NCBI GenBank assembly: GCA_023374045.1
Contig: CM041783.1
Location: 91,299,298 to 91,363,297, forward strand
Direction of reading: 5' to 3'
Length of the DNA stretch: 64,000 nucleotides
DNA from: Limonium bicolor
Lineage: Eukaryota; Streptophyta; Magnoliopsida; Caryophyllales; Plumbaginaceae
Positions 48,751-59,843 of the stretch are shown piece by piece. The position numbers and the translations under genes are program-made. The notes under the pieces are model-generated. The model was given only the letters and a program-made list of their open reading frames with translations. It was not told where the DNA came from and ran no database searches. Numbering within the stretch: position 1 is the stretch's first letter; each line of letters opens with the position of its first letter.

Positions 48751-50470
48751 ATGCACGGCACCCGATCTCGAGGCCCACCAAGATTCAATTTAGACCCAGA
48801 GATCAACCGTACCGCTCGTAGGGCAAGAAGAGCACTCACCTTCACCATGGCTGCCAACGGACCGGTAAATAACGAGCAATCCACATTGGGAAGAATTAAT
48901 CGCCCGCCAGCTACTCCTAGAAGAGGACCTGTGACTCTACCGAACCTCACAGCAGAATTAACAACAGAATGGCAAAAGCTGAAACCAAGCCATCAAACAA
49001 ATGCTGTCAGGAATCATCCAGCAGGGACCTTCTCAGGCACAGACCCGGCTGATGCGCTCGACCATGTCCATCGTTTCTTAGTTCATCTGGATTCGTTGGG
49101 GATGTCTCAGGGCTAGAGGAGTATGCTCGGCTGTGCTTATTTCAGCACAGTCTATCAGGGAAGCAGCTCGAAGTGGTTCCACCGTCTACCACCAGGTATC
49201 ATCACTACCTGGGAGCTGATGACGGAGAGGTTTTATGAGAATATATCCCCATCTCCCGGACCAGACAGATGATCGCTGACCTGACCGCCTTCAGACAGTC
49301 CGGCAGTGAGACAATCTGCGAAGCTTGGGATAGATTCAAGGAGCTGCTCCGCCAGTGCCCTCATCACGGTCAGAACATGACATCCTTGGCCCAGGGGTTC
49401 TTCCAAGGGCTGAGAGATGAGCATAGAGGCGAGGTCCGAGCTGCACTGGGTGGAAATTTGCTGGCTAAAAGTGGAGAAGATTTATGTCAGCCATGGAGTC
49501 CTACTGCGAGGAGCTCCGCCAGTGGAGCAACAGTGGTGGAAGAGTTTTCACAGTTGGGCAGACTTCCTCTCGGACTCCAGATCCTATGATGGAGCAGATT
49601 GCTGCTGAGCAGGCCCATTTAAGTACCACAGTGGGTAACATGGCGAAGATGCTCGAGCAGCTCACTATGGGACAGACATCTGTGCAATCCGTCAAGAAGG
49701 TGTCTACTGGTCCAAAGGAGGTATGCTTCTCAGTGCGGAGACAGCCATGATTATGAGGACTGCCCGATGGTTGCTTGATGAGATGAGGCAGACTGAAGAG
49801 GCAAATGCAATTGGTCAGTACAACAGGCAGCCTTGGATGCAGAATCAGCATCCAAACCTGAGGTACGGGAATCCAAATAACGCCCTCAACTCCCAGCAGA
49901 TGCAGCCTCAGAGGGCAAGTCAGGGAGGACCACCCGGTTTCATTAGGCCCCCATACAATCAGTTTAGGCCACAGCAATCTCAAGCTCAGCAATCACCACT
50001 GAGCTCAAATAATGCCAATCTTAAGGAGATGTGGATAAACTGATGGCTTCTCAAGAGCAACAGACAGTAATAAATCAGAATCTGGCAGCTGGTCAGCAAA
50101 AGCTCGAGAACGCCATGGTGGAGATGCAGGGAACGATGAGTCAGTTGACTCAGTTCCTCCTACAGCAGAGACCGTCTGGATCACTGCCTTCCCAACCAGA
50201 CCCCAATCCTAAAGCTCAGTTGAAGGCAGTGACGGTCTCAGAACCGTGGTAGTTGAGGACTGTTCAGATTCTGAAGAGGTGGCGGCAGTTACCTTAAGAA
50301 GTGGGAAGCAGTTAATGAATAGAAATCAAGTGGCTGAGGACCAAGCTGACGAGGAGACCGGTCGCCCTTCTTCTAGCACTGGTGCACCGTCAGGGCCCTC
50401 AGCCCCTCCTGAGGTAGTTGTTAAGGAGACCCAGGCTCCTATTTCTTCCCCTTCCATATTTAAATGCTAA
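48751..50470 (+). pseudogene. gag: Athila gag (frameshifted)
   Basis: Gag is the structural capsid protein. The first frame (48751-49116) opens MHGTRSRGPPRFNLDPEIN and reaches the start of the retrotransposon gag domain (GTDPADALDHVHRFL). The domain continues in other frames, with FYEN-like and EAWDRFKELLRQCPHHG in 49269-49589. Gln/Asn/Pro-rich sequence then leads to AVTLRSGKQL (in 50246-50470), a signature of the Athila gag-protease linker. At least five frame changes occur. No zinc knuckle was seen. Confidence 0.85.
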
Positions 50471-50499
50471 AAACTCCAAGGGTAAGGTGGTTCCTAAGG

Positions 50500-51220
50500 A
50501 ACTTCCTTTCCCTAATAGATTGAAAGAAAAAAGAGCTTGATGATCAATTTGGGAAATTTTTGAGTGTTTTCAAAGCTTACTATTAATATCCCCTTGATTG
50601 ATGCTATCAAGCAAATGCCTAATTATGCTCGCTTTGTGAAGGATTGATTTCTAACAAGCGAAAGTTCAAGGAAAGTGAGATTGTTCAGCTGACAGAGACG
50701 TGCTCTGCAGCCATCCAGCAGAAGCTCCCTCCGAAGTGTGGAGATCCAGGGCAGCCCATCATCCCTTGCACCATTGGAGACATGGACTGTGGGTATGGAC
50801 TGCGACCTTGGAGCGAGCATAAATTTAATGCCATATTCAATGTTTAGGAAGCTTCATGCTGGTGAGCTTATCCCGATCAATTTCAATTTTTGCAATTGGC
50901 TGATCGTTCCTCAATCAAACCTCGTGGTATGGTTGAGAACGTTGTGGTAGGTGTTGGTAACTTCTTCTTCCCTGCTGATTTTGTTATTCTTGATATGGAT
51001 GAGGATGTGAAGTGCCATTAATTTTGGGTAGACCGTTCCTGCGAACTGCTAAAACTGTCATTGATGTTGACAAAGGAAAGATCACCCTTAAATTTAATAA
51101 TGAGGACTTAGTTTTGATATTACAAAGATGATGAGAACAAATGCTTCCTCTCATGCTGTGCTTTCAGTGGATGTTGATTGTTCTGATGACTATGATTCGT
51201 TTGTCATTAAAGATACATGA
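50500..51220 (+). pseudogene. Athila protease region (frameshifted)
   Basis: This is the aspartic protease of the polyprotein. KFKESEIVQLTE (50644-50847) precedes the active-site block CDLGASINLMPYSMFRKL (frame 50738-50950), where DLGAS replaces the usual D(T/S)G, as in Athila. Downstream, the flap and C-terminal parts are in different frames with stops. There are two or more shifts between 50640 and 51220. Confidence 0.8.
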
Positions 51221-52591
51221 CTCTTCTTTTCTGTGAGGATTATGATTTGCTAGAGCAGGTGTTATGCCACTCGATTGAGGATGACAAGGAGAGCGCTGAG
51301 GTAGCTACTGTTGTCCAGCAGCTCAATCAGGGACGAACCTACTTTCGCCCTCATGCTCCTCCTGTGGAGCCACTGGACAGGCCTACTCAGAGGCTCATTC
51401 CTTCAGTAGAGAAACCCCCTACTCTTGAATTAAAAACTCTCCCTTCAAACCTTAAATATGCTTTCTTGGCAGAGGGTAGCGCCCTGCCTGTTATTATTTC
51501 TTCTTCTTTGTCTGTTTCGCAGGAAAGCAGACTTTGGAAGTATTAAGAAAGCATAAGGGAGCTTTGGGGTGGTCAGTGGCAGATATTAAGGGATTAGTCC
51601 AGGGTTCTGCACTCATCGATTACATGGAAGACAGTATCAAGCCAGTGAGGCAGCCCCAGAGGAGATTAAACCCAAACTTGAAGGAAGTAGTGAAAGCTGA
51701 GGTCCTGAAGCTCTTGGATGCAGGCATCATTTACCCATCTCTGATAGCCGCTGGGTTCCTGTCAAGTCGTTCCCAAGAAAGGAGGAATTGTGGCGGTGCC
51801 CAATGATAAGGGAGAATTGGTGCCAAAGACAGACCACTGGCTGGAGGATGTGCATCGATTACCGGCGGTTGAACGAAGCCACAAGGAAGGACCACTTCCC
51901 GCTGCCATTTATTGATCAGATGTTAGAGCGGCTAGCTGGGCAGGAGTTCTACTGTTTCCTTGATGGGTACAGCGGGTATTTCCAGATCCCCATTGCGCCA
52001 GAGGATCAGGAGAAGACCACCTTCACCTGCCCGTATGGCACTTTCGCATATAGGAGGATGCCATTTGGTCTTTGCAACGCACCAGCCACATTCCAGCGGT
52101 GTATGATGGCCATTTTCAACGAGTTTATTGAGAAAAGCATAGAAGTCTTCATGGACGACTTCTCGGTATATGGCCAGAGTTTTGATGTGTGTCTTGATCA
52201 GCTGGATCAGATACTAGGCAGATGTGAGGAGACCCACCTGGTTTTAAATTGGGAGAAGTGCCATTTCATGGTACATGAGGGTATAGTGCTCGGTCACAGG
52301 GTCTCAAAAGACGGTATTCAAGTGGACAAGGCGAAGGTGGAAGTCATTGAGGGGTTACCTCCTCCCACTTCAGTCAGAGGAGTGAGATCTTTTCTGGGTC
52401 ACGCAGGGTTCTATCGAAGGTTCATCCAGGACTTTTCAAAAATTGCGAAGCCCTTGTCTGATCTTCTGCAGAAAGATGTAAAATTTCACTTCTCAGAAGA
52501 ATGCTTGAAGGCCTTTCAAACTATCAAGAGTAAACTCATCTCTGCCCCATTGTGGTTCCCCCTGACTGGTCCCTTCCTTTTGAGGTCATGA
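51217..52591 (+). pseudogene. Athila reverse transcriptase (frameshifted)
   Basis: RNA-dependent DNA polymerase domain. The connector (51217-51546) is followed by WSVADIKGL and the start of RT in 51534-51806. The palm is intact in the 51788-52591 frame: CIDYRRLNEATRKDHFPLPF, YSGYFQIPI, the catalytic FMDDFSVYG (Athila-type FxDD), LGHRVSKDGI and RSFLGHAGFYRRFI. One frame change falls inside the fingers near 51790, another after 52550. Confidence 0.92.
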
Positions 52592-52960
52592 CAGATGCTA
52601 GTGACTTTGCTGTTGGTGCTGCACTCTGTCAAAGGAAGGATAAAATATTGAGGGTTATCACGTATGCGAGTAAGACTCTGTCGGAGCCTCAAAAGAACTA
52701 CACCACCACTGAGAAGGAGCTACTTGCTGTGGTGTTCGCTCTTGACAAGTTCAGGCCTTATCTGCTGGGAAGTAAGGTAATTGCTCACACCGACCACTCT
52801 GCCTTGAAATACTATTCCAAAAGAATGATTCTAAGCCTAGACTCTTGAGATGGATCCTGCTTCTCCAAGAGTTCGACTTGGAAGTTGTTGATAAGCAAGG
52901 AAGCAGAATGGGGTAGCAGATCATTTATCTAGGCTTGAGACTCCAGATGACGGTTCCCAT
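52552..52960 (+). pseudogene. Athila RNase H
   Basis: The frame 52552-52848 holds the catalytic Asp in MTDASDFAVGAALCQ, Glu in TTEKELLAVVFAL, and Asp in [10 protein letters not shown], the normal order for a gypsy RNase H that degrades the RNA strand. A shift near 52830 truncates the C-terminus. Unlike the Tat pol, there is a single RNase H. Confidence 0.9.
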
Positions 52961-54440
52961 AAATGAATTCTTTCCTGACGAAACAGTCTTTGTAATTGGG
53001 AAAGTTAAAGAGCCATGGTATGCTGACCTGGCTAACTATCTTGCCTCTGGTTTGGTTCCCCATGATCTAAGTTACAACCAGAGGAAGAAGTTTCTGTCTG
53101 AGACCCGTCATTACGTTTGGGAGGACCCCTATCTCTTCAGAGTATGTGCTGATGGTTTAATCAGAAGATGTCTCCCTGACGAAGAGGTTAACAGTGTGAT
53201 TGAGTTCTGCCATTCCCGAGAGGCAGGTGGTCACCACGGTCCTACTAGGACAGACTAAGGTGTTAGAGTGTGGTTTTTACTGGCCCACTCTACACAAAGA
53301 TGTCCACCGCTTCTGTGCTCACTGTGACAACTGCCAGAGAATGGGGAACACTTCAAGAAGGCATGAGATGCCTCAAAAGGGAATCCTTGAAGTTGAACTG
53401 TTTGATGTCTGGGGTATTGACTTCACCGGCCCATTTCCTTCTTCTCACGGAAACCACTACATCCTCGTTGCTGTAGATTATGTTTCCAAATGGGTCGAAG
53501 CAATCCCCTGCTCTTCTGCTGATGCTAGAACTGTGGTGAAATTCTTGAAGAAGAACATCTTTACCAGATTTGGTGTACCAAGAGCTATCATCAGTGACGG
53601 AGGTTCTCACTTTTGCAACAAGGCTTTTGATTCTCTGATGACGAAGTACGGGGTGACTCATAAGGTTGCTTTACCTTATCACCCCCAAACTAATGGGCAA
53701 GCAGAAGTGAGTAACCGAGAGCTGAAATGGATTCTCCAGAAGACAGTCAACTCCTCCAGGAAGGATTGGTCTATCAAGCTTGACGATGCTCTATGGGCTT
53801 ATAGAACTGCATTCAAGACTCCCATTGGGATGTCACCTTTTAAGCTAGTATACGGGAAGGCTTGTCATCTCCCAGTTGAGCTAGAGCACAGAGCTTATTG
53901 GGCTTTAAAGGCTCTTAACTTTGATTTGTGTGATGCTGGAGAGAAAGGCGATTTCAGCTTCTGAGTTGGAGGAACTGAGAGACCAGGCGTACGATAGCTC
54001 AAGAATCTATAAAGAGCGCACCAAAAGGATCCACGACCGGATGATACAAAAGAGACTTCAAAGTGGGGGATCTAGTGCTGCTCTTTAACTCTAGGCTACG
54101 TCTCTTCCCTGGGAAGCTAAAGTCACATTGGTCAGGCCCCTTCAGAGTTGTGGGAGTCACATCCTATGGAGCATACGAGCTGGAGAATAAGGCTGGTGAA
54201 ACCTTTAAGGTAAATGGTGCTCGATTAAAAGGCTATCTTGGTACTGATCATAATCTTTTACCCTTGCAGGCAATATTCTTTTTGGAGAGTGACTTCAATC
54301 CTACAACAAAGATGATTTCGCAAGAGACGAGCTCGAACATGAAGAAGAAGTTCTCTTGGCAGATGCGGAAAGAATTGCGAAAGTTGAAGGAATTCGCTGT
54401 AAGCTGTTGTGGAGCTGCCCACCACACTTGCTCTGATTGA
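52935..54440 (+). pseudogene. Athila integrase (frameshifted)
   Basis: The tether and zinc-finger part lies in 52935-53258 ([15 protein letters not shown]) and continues in 53200-53964 with [12 protein letters not shown]. The catalytic core has [19 protein letters not shown] and the Glu of [12 protein letters not shown] (D, D, E). The C-terminal module with HWSGPFRVV (GPY/F type) is in 54063-54440. Frame changes fall near 53250 and 53960-54060. Otherwise all catalytic residues are present. Confidence 0.92.
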
Positions 54441-54618
54441 TCAACAGGAATTGTCTAGCTAAAGACATTAAAGAAGAGCAGCTGACTGGGAGGCAACCCA
54501 GTTGAATCGGTATTTTAATTCTGTGTTTTTATGTTGTTTATAGTTTTGTTTTAGGATAATGTTTTTTTTTGCTGCAGTGGTTTGAGCTCAAAAAGAACAA
54601 AGAGGTGCATTTTTGGTG

Positions 54619-54865
54619 ATGTCCGAACTTCAGTCCGGACATCGAAGTCCGGACTCAGTTCGAGAGTCTGAGGGCTGTAAAAACGATATGTCCGAACTTA
54701 GGTCCGAACTTCTAAGTTCGGACATTGCGCGTAGAGAAATCGGAAAGGAAGAACAATATGTCCGAACTTCGGTCCGGACATCGAAGTTCGGACCTGATTT
54801 GAGAGTTTGGCACTGCCCAGGTATGTATGTCCGAACTTCAGTCCGAACATTGAAGTTCGGACACA
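54619..54865 (+). repeat. Inverted-repeat hairpin array between Athila integrase and ORF2
   Basis: Four units start TGTCCGAACTT near 54619, 54689, 54759 and 54828 (spacing 69-70). Perfect stems reach 10-13 bp; the fourth pairs TGTCCGAACTTCA with TGAAGTTCGGACA. Each loop holds a second GTCCGRAC, so the 3' arm has two possible partners. Linkers between units are dissimilar. The same unit type is in the LTRs. Confidence 0.92.
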
Positions 54866-55684
54866 TCGCAATTTCTGAAACTAAAGAGCGCTGACGGACT
54901 TAAAACTTGCAAAAACATTTCTTCCTCCTCGCACGCGCACAGAGCCGCCGCCTTTCTCCTCTCTTCTTCAATCTCTCACAACTCCCTCAAAACTCCACCA
55001 AATCTCTCAATCTTGGCACCAATTTGCTCGGTTTTTGATTCTCCATCACTCTAGCAACCAAAATCGGCCAACAAATCCCCACACCAGTCCAAATCTGACC
55101 CTGTTCGACTTCGAACGCTAACTACCGAATTTGGGGGTTTTTGAGTTCGATTCTTGCAGATTTTGTTGTTCTATCTACTTCTTAACATTCATTCAACTCA
55201 AGCAAGGTAATCTCTCCACTTTTCTACCTCGTTTAATGGGTTTTGACAAGTTTTGGAATCTGAGGTATACAAAGTCGAGATTGGGCTGTTATTATTGAGA
55301 TTTCTGAGCTTCATTTGCGTATATAGGGTTTATTTTATGCTATGTTGTAAATTGCTGGATAGAAATGTTTAAGACTGCACTACTGTGATTTCATTGTAGC
55401 TATTTGAGTGTGTAGTTTTATTGTGCATGGTTGAACTGAATAAAAAAAAAGTGACTGAGATTAAGCTGAGTATGCTGGAATACTATGCCTTTTTGTCCGT
55501 TAAGTCTCTGTTGGTCACTATTTGTTGAGGATTATCATTGCAATTGAAAGAGTGATTGACCCTTGTTGTGGAGAATGAAGTATTTTAAGGGGAAACTCTG
55601 TCGGATTTTGGATAAATTCAGTGCATACGTCATACTATTTTATTGCCTTCTTTTATTTGACATTGGTTTCCCTTTAATGAGCAG

Positions 55685-56838
55685 ATGTTGAGCCGAATTA
55701 CAGGCCGTGGTAAGCGAGCTACAAGGGCCGGTGCAAGCTCCAGCCGTCGAGCTCAGCAAGAGGAATTTAGAAGTGAAGCAGCCCGGGAGTGGTTCGCCAA
55801 AGAGATGGATATCATTGCTGAGCGGGGTGTGGTGCCGGAACTAGAGCAGCAGCTCGGACTGAGGGCATTACTGGACCCATTTGGCTGAGCAGATTTTTGG
55901 ATATGGGGGGCCAGTATTCTGAAAGGTTGGTGCGCATGTTCTATGCGAATGCAATCTACCAAGACGGCCAGATCAAGTCCATTGTAGACGGTGAGAGAGT
56001 GACGGTCTCCACCTTGGAGATTGCTCGCTACCTGGACCTTCCTTACCCCACCCCCGAAGCTCCTCAGCACCTCAACTCCCATGATTTCAATGCAGCAGCT
56101 ATCAACCACTATACCCCCCTCATGGTTCAGGGACCACGACGACGCAGAGGGGATGACCCATCAAAGCAGGTCGTCCCTACTGATTCGCTTCAGAGCCCTT
56201 AGGAGAGAGTCTTGTTCGCACTACTGGCTGCGAACGTTGTACCACGTCAGAGCTCGGACCTAAACCACACTGACTTCCTACTTCTTCAGGCGGTGCTGAA
56301 TCCGTCATTTGCTGGGGCTGCAGAGATTACTTACTTGCCGTGGGTGATCTTCTTACACATGCAGCATATTATGGAGCACAAGGACCGCCACAAGCTAGGC
56401 TATCCGGTCATGCTCTGCCACATCCTTAGGAGGCAGATGGTTACCATTCCCTCTGCAGGGCTGCATGCTGCGCGGTCTCCTATCGATGTGAGCGCCCTAA
56501 AGAAGATGTGGTTTGAGCTTAGCGAGGGACAATGAAGGAAGAAGGCTGCCGCGCGACCACAGAAGCGCCAGCGCGAGGCGGGTGAGGGTCCGTCAGAGCC
56601 CGCCCCTACTGCTACACCTGACGAGGAGGAGGCCTTTCTTGCACTACCAGCCCCTGGGAGCGAGTATGTCACTCGCTATGAGTTTGATCAGCTGGAGTCC
56701 CGTTTCATGGACATGGATCGACGCTATCAGGCGGAGATCGAGACTCTTCAGCAGCAGGCACGCCGCTCCCAGGATGACTATGAGGCCCTGCTCGCTCAGT
56801 TTCAGCAGTGGCAGGCGTACTACCCGCCCCCACAGTGA
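55685..56838 (+). pseudogene. Athila ORF2 (downstream ORF, 'putative plant transposon protein' type)
   Basis: A separate ORF after pol, in the place called env-like in Athila. It starts MLSRITGRGKRATRAGASSS (55685). After a frame change near 55890 it runs SERLVRMFYANAIYQDGQIK, then TLEIARYLDLP, then LLAANVVPR and HILRRQMV. It is interrupted by TAG near 56200 and TGA at 56533-56535. The last part (to 56838) is a charged coiled-coil (FDQLESRFMDMDRRYQAEIE). The first two-thirds match the plant-transposon protein domain common in Athila. No signal peptide or membrane segment is visible, so an envelope role is unsupported. Confidence 0.75.
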
Positions 56839-57101
56839 TTGTGTGTTGGTTGCTGCTACTTTTTGTTTAGAAGCATATCTGGACTTCTGTGTGGATTTAC
56901 TTTCAGTTGTGTTAGACCTTTTTCTTTTATTTCGATTGGGTTGTATTTCTAATTTATTTCAATTTTAGTTTGTTCTAATCTTTAACTCCGAATACTGTTG
57001 TCACTAATGCGCTGCTTTTAGCATATTTCTCTGTTTGTTTGTTGAATGTGTGCAAGTATGCTATATCGTGCTGACTCCATGCCGGACACTTGCTTGGAAG
57101 C

Positions 57102-57360
57102 AAGTGTGAGGAAACCTTCTCCCCTACCAGGACACTAAGTGTGAGGAAGACCTTCTTCCTCCATCAATCATAAATGACATCAGGGGAGTTTTCAGTTTCT
57201 TTCTCTTTTTGGTTTCATTTCGTCCTGTGCTTTAACGTCTATAACTCCGTAACTCTTCACTTGCACCCTTGTGAGTCTGCCACATTTCTTGCGATCCCTT
57301 TCTTGTGATAATTTTCTGAACAATGTGGACATTGCTCCCCATTAAGTGTGAGGAAGAGGG
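57102..57360 (+). repeat. Three polypurine-tract-like AAGTGTGAGGAA motifs
   Basis: AAGTGTGAGGAA occurs at about 57102, 57136 and 57344, in the 3' UTR. It matches the sequence just before the 3' LTR (AGGTGTGAGGAGG). Confidence 0.6.
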
Positions 57361-58225
57361 AGATCTTTCGGAATGTGTCAGCCATTTATTTTGCATCTCG
57401 TACTAATCTTTGTTTGGTTTTGGGCTACATAGGGGTAATTTCCTTAGAGTTCCTCTTGGTGTTGAATACTTGAGTGGAACTTTAGTTGTGGAGTCGAGTC
57501 CGGTGATAACCTTAATGGTTGGTTTGCTCAGACCTGTGTGTTTTCGTATTTTGGTAAAATCTGAATATTGTAAATGTTTGTGGGCAAGTTAGTTGTGGAG
57601 TCAGAACTAGTTTAACTTCTTGGGAATGATGAGAATGTCTGGAATGAAGGATAAAGGCCAGGTACTCCTCTGATCTAAGTATTTTCTGAACCAAAACAGG
57701 CCTCTTCCATCCGTTTATTAAGTCCTTGGGGTGCTTCATCACCCGTTTACCTAAGGTCGTCTGATCTGGGATAAAAGACCCAATACCGTTAAAAGGATGG
57801 AGAGAAAAGTCTGGGGGATGAATTGTTTACGCGGAAAGAATTAATATATGCAAAAGAAAAAAAAGAGGAAGCTCTTTAGAGTCTTATGTTTTGGCAAATC
57901 CTTTAATTAGATCATGAGTACGTGGTGTTGAAAGGTTCTGCGGAATATGGCAGAACTTCACACCCCTTGTCATCCACGGGTTTGAGAAGAGAAAAGGATG
58001 GAAGGTTCTGAGTTACTTTACGTTTTGACTTCATGATCTGACTTCTTCATAATCTTTTGTTTTAAAAGCGTGCTTCACTGTTTAAAGAAGACACGCAGTT
58101 AAGAGCAGATCGATTCTTGGGTGGTTATTGTGGCTTGACTCCTTATTTTTATGTAATCCCGAGGTTTGGTTCTAAGGCATTCTGAGGTATCTTACTCCTG
58201 CTTTGCTTGAGGACAAGCAAATGTT

Positions 58226-58240
58226 AGGTGTGAGGAGGTT
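58226..58240 (+). other. Athila polypurine tract
   Basis: AGGTGTGAGGAGGTT lies directly before the 3' LTR. Just upstream is TTGAGGACAAGCAAA, a sequence common at this place in Athila elements. Confidence 0.75.
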
Positions 58241-59838
58241 TGATGAGTGGGAAATGTGACTGGTTTTAGTGATCTTTAATGCTTATTTTTCTTACACGCA
58301 TGGATAATATTCCACACTTGTCATTCGTTTTTCCGTTGGTTTGTTGTTTGTTAAGGGTTGATACCTTTTTCTATGTTAAAATGCAGAGAAAGCCAAGGAA
58401 ACAGTAGATTAACTCACAAGGGAGATGATGCAACAAACGGGGGTCGAATTGGAGTCAGAACGATGGATTTAGAGGATTTTGAAGGTGTGTCCGAGCTTGT
58501 GTCCGAACTTCCAAGTTCGGACGCAAGTCGAGAGTTCGTGTGCTGTGCCTGATGGAATGTCCGAACTTCTGTCCGAACATCGACGTTCGGACATGGTTCG
58601 AGAATCGCAATGAGAAAAGTCGGAAGTCTGACCTACGGAGCATGTCCGAACATCAAAGTTCGGACACAAGTCGAGATTTTTGGAATTGAAGCGCTCAAAG
58701 CAATGTGTCCGAACATTGAAGGTCGGACCAATGTTCGGACACGACTAAAAGTTCAGTAGAAGTTTGGCGTTTTGAAGGGAGAAAGAGGAGGAAAACTCTA
58801 TTTAATGACCTAATCAGATGAGAGGAAGATTATTCATTACCTATCACTACTTCACAACACTCTCACGCTGAAAAACAACGCTTCTTCCTCTCATCCACAC
58901 CATCAGCATCAGCTTCACCTTCATCCCCATTCATCAAGCATTCTATCATCATTGAGGAGGAGCATCAACAGAAGGGAGTCAGTCCATCATCCTCAACCTT
59001 GCGCCTGCAGCCATTGATTCTGGATAATCGTTCAATTCATGGGTTTTTCTTCCTCTAGATGAATTCTATGTTGATTGTATTTATCTGCTTCTTCGTAATG
59101 TCTGGCTAGTAGGGATTGACTCTGGGGTAGGGTTGTTCGTAATGGATACAATGTAGTTAAGAATTCTGCAATTTGATTATGAGACTGTAATGGATTGTTT
59201 CTAGGTTAATGATTATCATTCATCTTCTCTATTAATTTCGCGAGTTATAGAGTTGTTCTGCGAAACCTATTAAGATCAGACAAGGTGATTAATAGGTAGT
59301 TCGAATTAACCTGGAGATTTGGGGAAAGATTAGTCGGATAGATAATCTCTTCTACAAACGCTAACAATTCTTCGCACTTATTCCGCCTATATGTGTTTTG
59401 CCAACTGCTAGATTAGAGTTGACATGTTCTGATAGGTGAGCTCTTCAATGAACTAGGATTTAGCATTGAAGAGATAGAAAGAATTGGCCTTTCTGTTTCT
59501 CATAATTGAATTGTAGATTTTACTAGATTTAACCAGTAAAGAACGACCCGAACCCGGAGTTCCACTCACTTTATCGAATTCACCATTCACTTTCATTAAT
59601 CGTTTATTTTACTTTGATTTGCATTTATTCAATTCAATCACAAAAACAATTCACAACCCCCCTGAATTTCCAGTTTTCTTAGGACTAGGCTTATTTATTC
59701 AAGTCCCGCGGTTCGATATCTGGTTGCTTAACTTTCTATACTATAGTGACCGGGATTTTTGCAACCCGACAGGATCTTTGTATTATTAATTTCTAGGTTT
59801 ATTACTTTAATTTTAGTAGGACAATTTCCCTGTTTGCA
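58241..59838 (+). mobile_element. Athila 3' LTR
   Basis: 1598 bp, the same termini as the 5' LTR. The hairpin array is at about 58486-58745 with one hairpin arm missing 12-13 bases relative to the 5' copy. Most differences are single-base run lengths. Confidence 0.95.
58486..58745 (+). repeat. Inverted-repeat hairpin array in Athila 3' LTR
   Basis: The copy of the 5' LTR array. It includes GTCCGAACATCGACGTTCGGAC with the stem restored where the 5' LTR has GTCTGAAC. Confidence 0.9.
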
Positions 59839-59843
59839 CATAT

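Larger units (their letters stand above)
46911..59838 (+). mobile_element. Full-length Athila-lineage Ty3/gypsy retrotransposon (12.9 kb)
   Basis: Two LTRs of about 1.6 kb (46911-48511, 58241-59838) start TGATGAGTGG and end GTTTGCA. CATAT duplications lie at 46906-46910 and 59839-59843. A tRNA-Asp primer site follows the 5' LTR and a purine tract precedes the 3' LTR. Order: gag, protease, RT, RNase H, integrase, hairpin array, ORF2. The LTRs differ by roughly 15 substitutions plus about a dozen small indels by eye, so insertion is fairly recent. It sits inside LTR-D. The coding region shifts frame about every 400 nt, so as read it encodes no full polyprotein. Confidence 0.95.

Noticed and set aside
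55685..56838. Envelope protein for Athila ORF2
   Set aside because: No signal peptide, transmembrane segment or fusion-like feature is visible. The domain resembles the plant-transposon protein instead.
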